A DNA stretch of 64,000 nucleotides, taken from Mycobacterium sp. (GTDB taxonomy: Bacteria > Actinomycetota > Actinomycetes > Mycobacteriales > Mycobacteriaceae). The notes beneath the pieces are model-generated. The model saw only the letters and a program-made list of their open reading frames with translations. It was not told the origin of the DNA and did no database searches. The position numbers and the translations under genes were made by a program. The DNA is taken from positions 172,377-236,376 of the forward strand of contig JACPVR010000019.1 in assembly GCA_016197405.1 (NCBI GenBank). Reading direction: 5' to 3'. This document shows, piece after piece, positions 33,458 through 42,778 of this stretch. The number at the start of each line of letters is the position of its first letter. Position 1 is the first letter of the stretch.

Positions 33458-33847
33458 CTATTCGCCGGGCTGCTGTTGGCCGGGTAGCAGGCCACGGCGC
33501 TGCCTGCGCAGAACCTCCGAGCGCAGGTAGACGATCAACAACCAGACCACCACGAAGAGCAGGCCGATGAACGTCACCCCGGGATAGATGGGCCAGCCGG
33601 CGACCAGCAGCAGCTGCACCGCGAGATTGGCCCAGATCGCCCAGCTGCGGCCCTGCATGCCGGCCAGTGCGATCAGCAGCACCGTGAAACCGATCAGATA
33701 GGTCATCGACCACGCGGTCAGGCCGCCGCCCACCGTGCTGACAACGGGCAGCGCCAGCAGAACGACGATCGCCTCCAGGATCAGCGTCCCGGCCATCACG
33801 CCGCGAAAGCTCTTCCACGGGTCCGGGGCCTGCGCCGGTTCGGTCAC
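33458..33847 (-). CDS. DUF4233 membrane protein
   Basis: A 129-residue protein from GTG 33847, overlapping the folC stop as GTGA. About four membrane helices are visible (GVMAGTLILEAIVVLLALPV, MTYLIGFTVLLIALAGM, WAIWANLAVQLLLVAG, VTFIGLLFVVVWLLIVYL). It ends with a basic tail. The family is conserved between folC and ndk in actinobacteria (Rv2446c) without a known function. Confidence 0.88.
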   Translation of the reverse strand: MTEPAQAPDPWKSFRGVMAGTLILEAIVVLLALPVVSTVGGGLTAWSMTYLIGFTVLLIALAGMQGRSWAIWANLAVQLLLVAGWPIYPGVTFIGLLFVVVWLLIVYLRSEVLRRQRRGLLPGQQQPGE

Positions 33848-35256
33848 TGCGGGTCCCTGCCGAACAGCGTGCGGGCCACACCTGCGGTGACGACCGACCC
33901 GGTGATCACGATGCCGGTACCCGACAGCCCGGTATCGGCGCCGGCCTCCTCCACCAGTGCGGTGGCCGTCTCGATCCCATCGGCCACGGTGGCCGCGGCG
34001 ACCACCCGGTCGGACCCGAAAACCTCTTCGGCCAGCAGAACCAGTGCGTCGACATCCAGCGCTCGCGGCGAGCCGTTGTGCGTCACCACGATCTGGTCCA
34101 GTACCGGTTCCAGCGCTGTCAGAATTCCCCGCACGTCCTTGTCGGCCATCACCGACACCACGCCGACCAGGAACCGGAAGTCGAACTCCTCGGTGATCGC
34201 GGTCGCCAGGGCTGCCGCGCCCGCCGGATTGTGTGCGGCGTCGATGAAAACCGTCGGCGCGGTGCGCATCCGCTCAAGCCGGCCGGGGCTGGTGGCCGCG
34301 GCGAACCCGGCACGCACGGCGTCGATGTCGAGCTGGCGGTCGGCACCGGCGCCGAAGAACGCCTCGACGGCCGCCAGCGCCACCGCGGCGTTGCGCGCCT
34401 GGTGTTCGCCGTGCAGTGGCAGGAAGATCTCGGAGTACACCCCGCCGAGGCCCTGCAGTTCCAGCAGTTGTCCGCCGATGGCGACCCGTCGGGCCAGCAC
34501 CGCGAATTCCGAACCTGCCCGGGCCACCGCGGCATCGGCCTTGACGGCCTGCGCCAGAAGAACTTCCATGGCTTCGGGGACCTGCTCGGCGATGATCGCG
34601 ACGGTGCTGCGATCGGCTCCGGTGACCGGGTCGTCGGGATATTTGTGGATGACACCGGCCTTCTCGGCGGCGATCCCGGCGATATCGGTGCCCAGATATT
34701 CGGTGTGATCGATCCCGATGGGCGTGATGACCACGACCGGCGCATCGACGACGTTGGTGGCATCCCAGCGGCCGCCCAGGCCCACTTCGATGACGCCGAC
34801 GTCGATCGGGGCGTCGGCGAACGCGGCGAACGCCATCGCGGTGACGACCTCGAACTTGCTCATGGCCGGGCCGCCGTCGGCTTGCGACTGCGCGTCGACG
34901 AGCTGCACGAACGGCTCGACCTCACGGTAGGTGTCGACATAGAGCGCCGGGCTGATCGGCGCACCGTCGATGGCGATGCGTTCGACGGCCGATTGCAGGT
35001 GCGGACTGGTGGTGCGTCCGGTGCGCCGGTGCAATGCGATCAGCAGCGCGTCGATCATCCTGGCCACCGACGTCTTGCCGTTGGTGCCCGCGATATGGAT
35101 ACACGGGTAGGTGCGCTGCGGTTCGCCCAGCAGTTCCAGCAGCGCGGTGATGCGCGTGAGGCTCGGCTCGATCTTGGTCTCGGGCCACCGCTGGTCGAGC
35201 AGATGCTCGACCTGAAGCAGCGACGCCACCTCGGCCGGGCTCGGGTCCAGTGTCAT
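33844..35256 (-). CDS. folC: Folylpolyglutamate / dihydrofolate synthase
   Basis: A 470-residue Mur-ligase-fold enzyme from ATG 35256, overlapping the valS stop as ATGA. The P-loop CIHIAGTNGKTSVARMIDAL is near residue 50, EVGLGGRWDATNVVD near 140 and the dependent ligase segment VFIDAAHNPAGAAALA near 310. FolC adds glutamates to folate and can make dihydrofolate from dihydropteroate. It lies between valS and the DUF4233 gene as in M. tuberculosis (Rv2447c). The open frame extends upstream inside valS but the coupled ATG is the clear start. Confidence 0.96.
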   Translation of the reverse strand: MTLDPSPAEVASLLQVEHLLDQRWPETKIEPSLTRITALLELLGEPQRTYPCIHIAGTNGKTSVARMIDALLIALHRRTGRTTSPHLQSAVERIAIDGAPISPALYVDTYREVEPFVQLVDAQSQADGGPAMSKFEVVTAMAFAAFADAPIDVGVIEVGLGGRWDATNVVDAPVVVITPIGIDHTEYLGTDIAGIAAEKAGVIHKYPDDPVTGADRSTVAIIAEQVPEAMEVLLAQAVKADAAVARAGSEFAVLARRVAIGGQLLELQGLGGVYSEIFLPLHGEHQARNAAVALAAVEAFFGAGADRQLDIDAVRAGFAAATSPGRLERMRTAPTVFIDAAHNPAGAAALATAITEEFDFRFLVGVVSVMADKDVRGILTALEPVLDQIVVTHNGSPRALDVDALVLLAEEVFGSDRVVAAATVADGIETATALVEEAGADTGLSGTGIVITGSVVTAGVARTLFGRDPQ

Positions 35257-37916
35257 TGCAGACCGGCCAGCCGGGCGGTGATCCGCTCGACCTCTTCGCC
35301 GGCGATCTTGCTGCGATCGCGAATCTTGGCGACCACCGCATCGGGTGCCTTGGCCAGGAACGCCTCGTTGCCGAGTTTGGCTGCGGTGCCTGCCAATTCC
35401 TTCTCGGCGGCGGCCAGGTCCTTCTCCAGCCTGCGCCGTTCGGCGGCGACGTCGACGGTCCCGGAGGTGTCGAGCTCGACGAGCACCGTGCCACCGGAGA
35501 GCCGCACCTCGATCGACGCCGTCGGTTCGAAGCCGTCGGCGGCATCGGTCACCCAGGCCAGTGCGGTGACGGCGGGCACCTGCGTGAGCAGATCGGCTGC
35601 CTCGACACCCGAGAGCCGGGCCGGCACCTTCTGCCGGTCGGCCAGGCCCTGGTCGCTGCGGAACCGGCGGACCTCGGTGACCAGCTTCTGCATATCGCTG
35701 ATGCGTTGGGCGGCAACGGGATCCAGGGCGATTCCGGAGGGCTGCGGCCAGTCCGCGATCACCAGGGACTCGGCGCCGGGCCGATCCCCTACCAGGGCCT
35801 TCCACAGCGTCTCGGTGACGAACGGCATCACCGGGTGCAGCAGTTTGAGCAGGCTGTCGAGGACGGCGGCCAGTACCGCGGTGGTGCCGGTGTTACCGGC
35901 GTAGATCTGCACCTTGGCCAATTCGACGTACCAGTCACAGAACTCGTCCCACGCGAAGTGGTACAGCGATTCGCAGGCCCGGCTGAACTCGTAACCGTCG
36001 AATGCCGAATCGACTTCGGCGCGAACCTCTTCCAGCCGCCCTAAGATCCAGCGGTCGGCGTCGGTGAGCTCGGAGTCATCGGGCAGCGGCGCCGGCGCGG
36101 CGCCGTTCATCAGCGCGAACCGGGTCGCGTTGAAGATCTTGGTGGCGAAGTTGCGCGACGCCCGTGCGTGGTCCTCACCGATGGACATGTCGCTGCCGGG
36201 GCTGGCGCCGCGGGCCAGGGTGAAGCGCAGCGCATCGGCGCCGAACGATTCCACCCAGTCCAGCGGATCGATACCGTTGCCCTTGGACTTGCTCATCTTG
36301 CGGCCGAACTCGTCGCGGATCAGACCGTGCAGGAAGACGTTCTCGAACGGCACCTGCGGGACCCGAATACCTCCGGCGGTCACGGCATCGTCGTCGCCGA
36401 CGAAGGTGCCGAACATCATCATCCGGGCCACCCAGAAGAACAGGATGTCGTAACCGGTCACCAGGACGCTGGTCGGATAGAACTTGTCCAGTTCGGGGGT
36501 GCGGTCCGGCCAGCCCATGGTGGAGAACGGCCACAGCGCCGAGGAGAACCAGGTGTCGAGCACGTCGGGATCCTGCTCCCAACCCTCCGGCGGTGTCTCG
36601 TCCGGGCCCACGCACACCTTCTGGCCGTCGGGACCGTGCCAGATCGGGATGCGGTGACCCCACCACAGCTGCCGGGATATGCACCAGTCGTGCATGTCGT
36701 CGACCCAGGCGAACCAGCGCGGCTCCAGGCTGGCGGGGTGAATGACGGTGTCGCCGTTGCGGACTGCATCGCCGGCGGCCTTGGCCAGCGATTCCACCTT
36801 GACCCACCACTGCAGGCTCAGCCGGGGTTCGATCGGTTCACCGCTGCGCTCGGAGTGACCGACGCTGTGCAGGTAGGGCCGCTTCTCCTCGACGATGCGG
36901 CCCTGCGCGGCCAGCGCTTCCCGGACCGCGACGCGTGCGTCGAAACGATCCATGCCGTCGAATTGTGTTCCGGTGCCTGCGACACGACCACGTTCGTCCA
37001 TCATGGTCGGCATCGGCAGCTGGTGGCGCAGACCGATTTCGAAGTCGTTGGGGTCGTGGGCGGGGGTGACCTTCACCGCGCCGGTGCCGAATTCGGGGTC
37101 GACGTGCGCATCGGCGACGATGACGACGTCGGTGTCCAGGAACGGGTGCGCCAGGGTGCTTCCGACCAGGCCGCGGTAGCGCTCGTCGTCGGGGTGCACG
37201 GCGATGGCGGTATCGGCCAGCATGGTCTCGATGCGGGTGGTGGCCACCACGATGTGGGGTTCGTCGTCGCGCAGCGAGCCGTACCGGAAGGACACCAGTT
37301 CGCCTTCGACGTCGGAGTATTTGACCTCCAGGTCGCTGATCGCGGTCTGCAGCACCGGCGACCAGTTGACGAGTCGCTCGGCCTGGTAGATCAGCCCGGC
37401 GTCATAGAGCCGCTTGAAGATGGTGCGGACCGCCCGCGACAGGCCCTCGTCCATGGTGAAGCGGTCCCGGCTCCAGTCCACGCCGTCGCCGAGTCGGCGC
37501 ATCTGGCCACCGATGGTGCCGCCGGATTCGCGCTTCCAGTCCCACACCTTCTCGATGAACAGCTCGCGGCCGAGATCCTCCTTGGTCTTGCCGTCGGCGG
37601 CGAGCTGTCGTTCCACGACCGACTGGGTGGCGATACCGGCATGGTCCATACCGGGCAGCCACAGCACTTCGTAGCCCTGCATGCGCTTACGGCGGGTCAG
37701 CGCGTCCATCAGGGTGTGGTCGAGCGCATGCCCCATGTGCAGGCTGCCGGTCACGTTGGGCGGTGGCAGCACTATCGAGTACGGCGGCTTACCGCTGGTC
37801 GGATCGGCGGTGAAATAGCCGGCGTCGACCCAGCCCTGGTACAGCTCGCTCTCTACCGCGCCGGGGTCCCAGGACTTGGGCAGGGCGGTCTCGGGCAGAT
37901 CGGGGCTGGCAGTCAC
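35253..37916 (-). CDS. valS: Valyl-tRNA synthetase
   Basis: An 887-residue class I synthetase from GTG 37916. The HIGH motif reads NVTGSLHMGHALDHT at about residue 60, the KMSKS motif reads GRKMSKSKGNGIDPLDWV near residue 545, and the editing CP1 domain lies between. A C-terminal coiled-coil arm (VAAERRRLEKDLAAAEKEL) typical of ValS is present. It charges tRNA-Val. It leads the valS-folC-DUF4233 overlapping operon; no T-box or other leader is seen in the 90 bases upstream, which mostly hold the terminator of the preceding gene. Confidence 0.98.
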   Translation of the reverse strand: MTASPDLPETALPKSWDPGAVESELYQGWVDAGYFTADPTSGKPPYSIVLPPPNVTGSLHMGHALDHTLMDALTRRKRMQGYEVLWLPGMDHAGIATQSVVERQLAADGKTKEDLGRELFIEKVWDWKRESGGTIGGQMRRLGDGVDWSRDRFTMDEGLSRAVRTIFKRLYDAGLIYQAERLVNWSPVLQTAISDLEVKYSDVEGELVSFRYGSLRDDEPHIVVATTRIETMLADTAIAVHPDDERYRGLVGSTLAHPFLDTDVVIVADAHVDPEFGTGAVKVTPAHDPNDFEIGLRHQLPMPTMMDERGRVAGTGTQFDGMDRFDARVAVREALAAQGRIVEEKRPYLHSVGHSERSGEPIEPRLSLQWWVKVESLAKAAGDAVRNGDTVIHPASLEPRWFAWVDDMHDWCISRQLWWGHRIPIWHGPDGQKVCVGPDETPPEGWEQDPDVLDTWFSSALWPFSTMGWPDRTPELDKFYPTSVLVTGYDILFFWVARMMMFGTFVGDDDAVTAGGIRVPQVPFENVFLHGLIRDEFGRKMSKSKGNGIDPLDWVESFGADALRFTLARGASPGSDMSIGEDHARASRNFATKIFNATRFALMNGAAPAPLPDDSELTDADRWILGRLEEVRAEVDSAFDGYEFSRACESLYHFAWDEFCDWYVELAKVQIYAGNTGTTAVLAAVLDSLLKLLHPVMPFVTETLWKALVGDRPGAESLVIADWPQPSGIALDPVAAQRISDMQKLVTEVRRFRSDQGLADRQKVPARLSGVEAADLLTQVPAVTALAWVTDAADGFEPTASIEVRLSGGTVLVELDTSGTVDVAAERRRLEKDLAAAEKELAGTAAKLGNEAFLAKAPDAVVAKIRDRSKIAGEEVERITARLAGLQ

Positions 37917-37950
37917 CCGGTCGATTCTAAGGAGAAAGCGCCGGCAGACG

Positions 37951-37985
37951 TAAAAGCCCCCGGCGCGAACCGCGTTCGGGGGGCT
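37951..37985 (-). terminator. Rho-independent terminator of the DUF937 gene
   Basis: The stem pairs AGCCCCC at 37955-37961 with GGGGGCT at 37979-37985, and on the minus strand it is followed by TTTTA. It lies 22 bases past the DUF937 stop and ahead of valS. Confidence 0.7.
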
Positions 37986-38006
37986 GTTACGTCCGTTCGG
38001 TGTGTG

Positions 38007-38618
38007 CTACTTCTTGCCGCCGAGCAGCCCGCCGAGGATGTCGCCGATGGCGTTGTTGCCACCGCCGCCGCCCAGGACACTGCCCAGGATGCTGCCCAGC
38101 GGGTTGTTGTTGCCGCCGCCCCCACCGGCCCCGCCGAGGATGCTGCCCAGCACATCGCCGAGTCCGCCGCCTGCGCGCGGCTGCCCGCCGGCCGGCGCGC
38201 CGCCTTGATTGCCGAACTGCTTGCCGATGTAGGCCAGCACGATGGGCGCCAGGATCGGCAGCAGCTTCTTGATCAGATCGCCGTTGGCGCCGCCCGCATC
38301 GGCGCCGGCCAGGGCCGAGGCTACCGAGTCGCTGTTGTTGCCGCCGAAGATGTTGGCGACGATCTTGTCGCCGTCGTTCTCGTCGACGTCGCCGACGCTC
38401 ACACCGCCGTCGAGCAGACCGCTGGCCGCATGTTTCTCGGCGGCACCGGCGATCTTGCCCGCGGTATCGGTGTCGTTGGCGGCGTTGACCTGTAGGCCAC
38501 CGACCAGGGCCGGTACCAGCTGTTTGACCGCGTCGGCCACCTCGGACTGGTTGGCGCCGATCTTGCCGGCGATATCGGCTACCGGGATTTGTGAGATCAG
38601 TTCATCGAGACCGGCCAT
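38007..38618 (-). CDS. DUF937 glycine-rich protein
   Basis: A 203-residue protein from ATG 38618. The N-terminal 140 residues are helical DUF937 repeats (LDELISQIPVADIAGKIGAN, LVPALVGGLQVNAAND, LLPILAPIVLAYIGK). The C-terminal third is made of short glycine-asparagine repeats around GDxLGSILGG (for example NPLGSILGSVLGGGGGNNA). No signal peptide is evident. Function unknown; such proteins may be self-assembling. It is a single-gene unit with its own terminator. Confidence 0.85.
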   Translation of the reverse strand: MAGLDELISQIPVADIAGKIGANQSEVADAVKQLVPALVGGLQVNAANDTDTAGKIAGAAEKHAASGLLDGGVSVGDVDENDGDKIVANIFGGNNSDSVASALAGADAGGANGDLIKKLLPILAPIVLAYIGKQFGNQGGAPAGGQPRAGGGLGDVLGSILGGAGGGGGNNNPLGSILGSVLGGGGGNNAIGDILGGLLGGKK

Positions 38619-38733
38619 GGTGCCTCACTTTCGCCAGAGTGTCCCGTCCCCGGGTTCGTCGCAAATTTCCAGCTCGACGGTAGCCGCTGAGCCCCGAGCT
38701 CGGTGCCGGATTGTGCGAGCCCATCCGCGAAGC

Positions 38734-39990
38734 TCAGGTCAGCCGTTCGGTCTCCAATGTGACGCCCGCCGCGGGCAACCTGCGCAGTAGCGCGTCCCCC
38801 ATCGCGGCTGCCGGGGTGAGCACCCCGGTCAGGGTGGACAAAACGTCTCGATCCAGTGCCAGCGCCAGGCCACTCTCGGCGAGCAGTACCGCGGTGGCCT
38901 TGTAGCCCGGATCGCCCTGCTGAGCGATGGTGGCGCGGTAGCGCGCCCCGTTCGCGGTGGTGGTGTAGGTCTCGACGGTGTAGTGGCCGCGTTCACGGGT
39001 TTTCTCGCTGGGGCCGTCACCGGGTTTGGGCAGCACCCGCTCGACGAGGGTGCGGGGCAGATATTTGAAGAACCTGCCGCCCAACCCAAGGGTCGCGGCG
39101 TTGGCGGCGGTGACGACTGCAGCCGCGACCGGTGCCGCGATCGACTTGCCGACACTCATCTGTTCGGAGTACTCGAAGCGACGGCCGTAGGCGTAGTCCA
39201 GTAAAGCGTTGCTGCGGCGCACGACTCGGCTGTTGGGCATGGCCATCGCGAAGGCACCGGTCCAGTAGCCGCGCAGTTCCGGTGCGATCTCGGCGCCGCG
39301 GCGCCAGCGGGCATCCGGCTGGCCGCCGAGTTCGGGTTCGGCGCCGCGGTCCGGGGTCAGGGTGTAGGGATCGTTGAGCTGGGCGCGCAGCGCCGGGTCG
39401 GCGGAACTCGCTTCGAGCAGTTCGACCATCGAGGCGGCCGTCCCGCCGGAGACTCCACCGGCGAAGCGTCGCACCACCAGGCTGGTGTCGCGCAGCTCAC
39501 CGGCACCGTCCTGCTGTGCGCGCCGGTACAACGCGAAAACCGTCAGATCCGAAGGGATGGAATCGAATCCGCAGGAGTGCACGATCCGGGCACCGGTGTC
39601 GGCGGCCTGCTTGTGGTAGTAGTCGATGCTCTCGCGGACGAAATTGGGCTCCCCGGTGAGATCGGCGTAATCGGTGCCCGCGGCGGCGCAGGCGGCCACC
39701 AGCTGCAGACCGTACTTGGCATACGGACCGACCGTCGTCACCACCACCTGGGTGCGCGCGGCCATCGCGTTCAGATCCGACGGCGAGGACGCGTCAGCGG
39801 TGATGATGGGCCAGGATTGCGCTGCGGCACCGAGGCTTTCACGTACCGCCAGAACCTTGTCGGCAGATCTGCCTGCAAGGCCGATACGCGCTGTTCCGCC
39901 GTGCCGGGCCAGGTACTCGGCGGTCAGCTTGCCGACGAATCCCGTCGCCCCGTAGAGGACGATGTCGAGTTCACGCTGCGTTGCGGTCAT
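38734..39990 (-). CDS. Saccharopine-dehydrogenase-like / trans-acting enoyl reductase family protein
   Basis: A 418-residue protein from ATG 39990. The Rossmann motif VLYGATGFVGKLTAEYLARHGG is at residues 11-32, and the VRESIDYYHKQAADTGARIV segment follows near 120. The family (Rv2449c, Rv2953) includes the enoyl reductase that acts in trans on phthiocerol and phenolphthiocerol polyketides, but most members are untested. No polyketide synthase is in view. Position equals Rv2449c, next to valS and before rpfE. Confidence 0.88.
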   Translation of the reverse strand: MTATQRELDIVLYGATGFVGKLTAEYLARHGGTARIGLAGRSADKVLAVRESLGAAAQSWPIITADASSPSDLNAMAARTQVVVTTVGPYAKYGLQLVAACAAAGTDYADLTGEPNFVRESIDYYHKQAADTGARIVHSCGFDSIPSDLTVFALYRRAQQDGAGELRDTSLVVRRFAGGVSGGTAASMVELLEASSADPALRAQLNDPYTLTPDRGAEPELGGQPDARWRRGAEIAPELRGYWTGAFAMAMPNSRVVRRSNALLDYAYGRRFEYSEQMSVGKSIAAPVAAAVVTAANAATLGLGGRFFKYLPRTLVERVLPKPGDGPSEKTRERGHYTVETYTTTANGARYRATIAQQGDPGYKATAVLLAESGLALALDRDVLSTLTGVLTPAAAMGDALLRRLPAAGVTLETERLT

Positions 39991-40007
39991 GGGTTCAACC
40001 TACCCAC

Positions 40008-41987
40008 CTACCCCAGCGTGTCGGGCAGCCGCTCGGGCTCGCCCAGCACATGCTCGGCCAGGAATGCGGTCACCACCTGGTACCAGAGCTTGGCGTGCTG
40101 CGGCGCGAGCACCCAGTGGTTCTCCGACGGGAAGTACAGGAACCGGTGCGGTGAGCGGCCCTCGTCGTCGGCGGGCAGGCCGGAGGCCGTCAGCAGCTCG
40201 AACCACAACCGCAACGCCTCCCCGATCGGCACCCGGTAGTCCTTGTCACCGTGTATCACCAACATCGGGGTGCGGATTTCGCCGACGAACCGGTGCGGCG
40301 AATTGTCCAGCGCCATCTGCGGTGTCATCTCGCGCAGCCAGTAGTACGAGGAGTCGGTGGTGGCACCGAACTGGTCGAGGGCCCACAGACTGGCGTGGGT
40401 GACGATGGCCCGGAAGCGATCGGTGTGCCCGGCGACCCAGTTCGCCATATAGCCGCCGAAGGATCCGCCCATGGCGGCGGTGCGGGTGGCATCGACGCGG
40501 GGATCGGCGCATGCGGCGTCGGTCGCGGCCATCAGATCCGTATACGGCGGACCGCCCCAGGCGCCCCAGCCCCGCTGGATGACGTCCTGTCCGTATCCGG
40601 TCGACAACGCCGGATCCGGCAACAGCACCGCATATCCGCGCGCGGCGAGCAGCCACGGGTTCCACCGCCAGGACCAGCTGTTCCAACTGCCCAGCGGGCC
40701 GCCGTGGATCCACAGCAGCAGCGGCGCGGGATCGGCGGACTGCGGCAGCACCAGCCACGAACGCACGGTGCGTGCGTCCTCGGTCTGCGCATGCACCTCG
40801 CTCAACGACCCGGGCAGATCCGGCAGCTCGATACACGGCAACACCGCGATCATGCCGTCGGGAGCGATCCGGACCGGGTGCGGCGGCGCCGCGTAGCTGC
40901 TGCGCAATGCGTAGATGGTTCCGCCCTCGACCGCTGTGACGTCGGTGTAGGCGAAGTCGTCGGTCGTCACCGCGCTCACCTCCTGCGCGCCGTCGACGGC
41001 GATCCGGAACACCGGCCGCCGGCCGGCGTCGTCGGCGGTGACCACCAGCGCGGTGCCGTCGACATCCCAGGCCACCGATACCGGCCAGCGGTCCCAGGCC
41101 GGCGCCAGCTGTTCGGGTTCCGCACCGAAAGTCATGCAGCACAACGTCACCCGGGGCGCCTGGGTGGGACTGCTGAGCGACTCGCGAAGGTATGCGACGC
41201 GGCTACCGTCCGGCGATATCGCCGGGTGACCCAGATCGGCGCCGGGATCGTCGGCGATCACGGCGCGTTCACCGGTGGACAGGTCGATGCGGACCAGGAC
41301 ACTGCGCAGCGCGGCGCCCGGCGCCGCGAGCTGCCAGCTGGTGACCGCGAAACTGCCGTCGGCGGCGATATCGACATGGGCCTCGCGCAGGGCACCGCCG
41401 GGACGCGGTGTGACGTCACGCGCCGTGGCGTCGACCAGCAGCAGGTGTGGCTCACCGGGACCGAGGTCGTGGTCCCAGTACCGCACCGGGTAGCCGCTGT
41501 GCAGGATCGCGGTGACACCGGTGTCCTTGCGCAGCGCGCGCAGCCGCCGGTCGTCCTCGACGCCGGCGGCCGACGGCAGCATCGAGGTCTGCACCAGCAC
41601 GGTGTCGTCGGATCGGGCGGTGTGCACCGATGACACTCCGCCGGGCAGCGTCAGCAGTTCCTCGGCCTCACCGCCCGCGGCGGGTAGCCGCCACAGCGAC
41701 GCGGGCGGCTTCTCGTCGTCGCCGCGCGGCCGGGACGCGGTGAACAACAGGTCTGAACCGGAGGTGAAGGCCGGTGCGGACTCCCCCGTGGCTCCGCGGG
41801 TCAGCCGGCGGGCCGGAGCCGTCCCCGCGGTGTCCAGTTCCCACAGCGCGGTGATGTATTCGGTGCGCTCGGCATTGAGCTCGGCGATCGCGACCACCAC
41901 CCGGGCACCGTCGGCGCTGGCCACCAGGGCATTGACCCGAGGCAGGCCCAGGTAGTCGTCGAGATCGTCGAATGTGTGCTCTGCCAT
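40008..41987 (-). CDS. S9 family (prolyl-oligopeptidase-like) peptidase
   Basis: A 659-residue protein from ATG 41987. The N-terminal 400 residues form a beta-propeller-like WD/PD40 region (for example LGHPAISPDGSRVAYLRESL), and the C-terminal alpha/beta-hydrolase has the nucleophile GGSFGGYMANWVAG near residue 490, Asp in HGDKDYRVPIGEAL and His in PSENHWVLAPQH. No signal peptide is seen, so it should be cytoplasmic and cleave short peptides or acyl-peptides. It begins the accessory block inserted between the Rv2449c-like gene and rpfE. Confidence 0.92.
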   Translation of the reverse strand: MAEHTFDDLDDYLGLPRVNALVASADGARVVVAIAELNAERTEYITALWELDTAGTAPARRLTRGATGESAPAFTSGSDLLFTASRPRGDDEKPPASLWRLPAAGGEAEELLTLPGGVSSVHTARSDDTVLVQTSMLPSAAGVEDDRRLRALRKDTGVTAILHSGYPVRYWDHDLGPGEPHLLLVDATARDVTPRPGGALREAHVDIAADGSFAVTSWQLAAPGAALRSVLVRIDLSTGERAVIADDPGADLGHPAISPDGSRVAYLRESLSSPTQAPRVTLCCMTFGAEPEQLAPAWDRWPVSVAWDVDGTALVVTADDAGRRPVFRIAVDGAQEVSAVTTDDFAYTDVTAVEGGTIYALRSSYAAPPHPVRIAPDGMIAVLPCIELPDLPGSLSEVHAQTEDARTVRSWLVLPQSADPAPLLLWIHGGPLGSWNSWSWRWNPWLLAARGYAVLLPDPALSTGYGQDVIQRGWGAWGGPPYTDLMAATDAACADPRVDATRTAAMGGSFGGYMANWVAGHTDRFRAIVTHASLWALDQFGATTDSSYYWLREMTPQMALDNSPHRFVGEIRTPMLVIHGDKDYRVPIGEALRLWFELLTASGLPADDEGRSPHRFLYFPSENHWVLAPQHAKLWYQVVTAFLAEHVLGEPERLPDTLG

Positions 41988-42016
41988 AGCAAAGTGCTAG
42001 CACAGTCGGTGGCGGG

Positions 42017-42778
42017 TCAGGTCACTTCGGCCAATCGCACGGCCTCGCTCAGCGCGTCGCCGGAGGTGTCCTTCAGATCCACACCGGAGCGGCCCAGTTC
42101 GACGGCACCGGCCAGCAGGGCGGCCACGATCTCGGCGGCGCGCCGGTAGTCCAGACCGTCGGGTGGATGGATGTTGGAGACGCAATTGCGTTGAGCGTCA
42201 GCCATACCGGGTTGAGGTCGGTAAGTCAGGTAGGCGCCGAGGCTGTCGGCCACCGACAGACCGGGGCGTTCGCCGATCAGCACCACGACGGCCCGCGCAC
42301 CGAGCTGTTGTGCGATGTGGTCGCCGAGGGCCACCCGAGCCTGGGTGGCGACGACGACGCGCACCGATTTGTCCGCGAGCGCACCGGTCAGCGCCTCGAC
42401 CACCGGCACCGCATGATCGGTGACCGCGCGCGCGGACAAGCCGTCGCACACGACGATCGCCACATCGGGTTGCGACGGGCGCAGTGCCGACAGGTCCGCG
42501 GGCCGGCGGCCGAGGTCGGGGCGGCGCAGATAGGTCGCCCGGTCCGGCGCCTGGCTGTGCACCACCGTCACCTCGCCGACTTCGAGTGCACCCAGGGCAG
42601 CCACCAGGGCGTCGACGTCGACCGCGGAATGGACCGCGTCGCGGGCCGCGGCGTGTGCGGCGTTCAGTTCGAGGACGGCGCTGGTGTCCAGGGCATCGCC
42701 GGCCCGGCCCAGCCCGATGCGTGACCGGGTGTGCGCGCGCAGTCGCTCCCACAGTTGGTGCTCGGCATCGTGGGTCAT
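42017..42778 (-). CDS. eutC: Ethanolamine ammonia-lyase small subunit
   Basis: A 253-residue protein from ATG 42778, overlapping the eutB stop as ATGA. It has the EutC signatures SRIGLGRAGDAL, VVCDGLSARAV, VLIGERPGLSVADSLGAYLTY and RNCVSNIHPPDGLDY near the C-terminus. With EutB it forms the adenosylcobalamin-dependent lyase that splits ethanolamine to acetaldehyde and ammonia. No eutA reactivase, aldehyde dehydrogenase, permease or microcompartment genes are adjacent. Confidence 0.95.
   Translation of the reverse strand: MTHDAEHQLWERLRAHTRSRIGLGRAGDALDTSAVLELNAAHAAARDAVHSAVDVDALVAALGALEVGEVTVVHSQAPDRATYLRRPDLGRRPADLSALRPSQPDVAIVVCDGLSARAVTDHAVPVVEALTGALADKSVRVVVATQARVALGDHIAQQLGARAVVVLIGERPGLSVADSLGAYLTYRPQPGMADAQRNCVSNIHPPDGLDYRRAAEIVAALLAGAVELGRSGVDLKDTSGDALSEAVRLAEVT

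Noticed and set aside
36168..38495. Plus-strand frame (775 codons) opposite valS and the DUF937 gene
   Set aside because: Antisense to valS, which has HIGH and KMSKS motifs.
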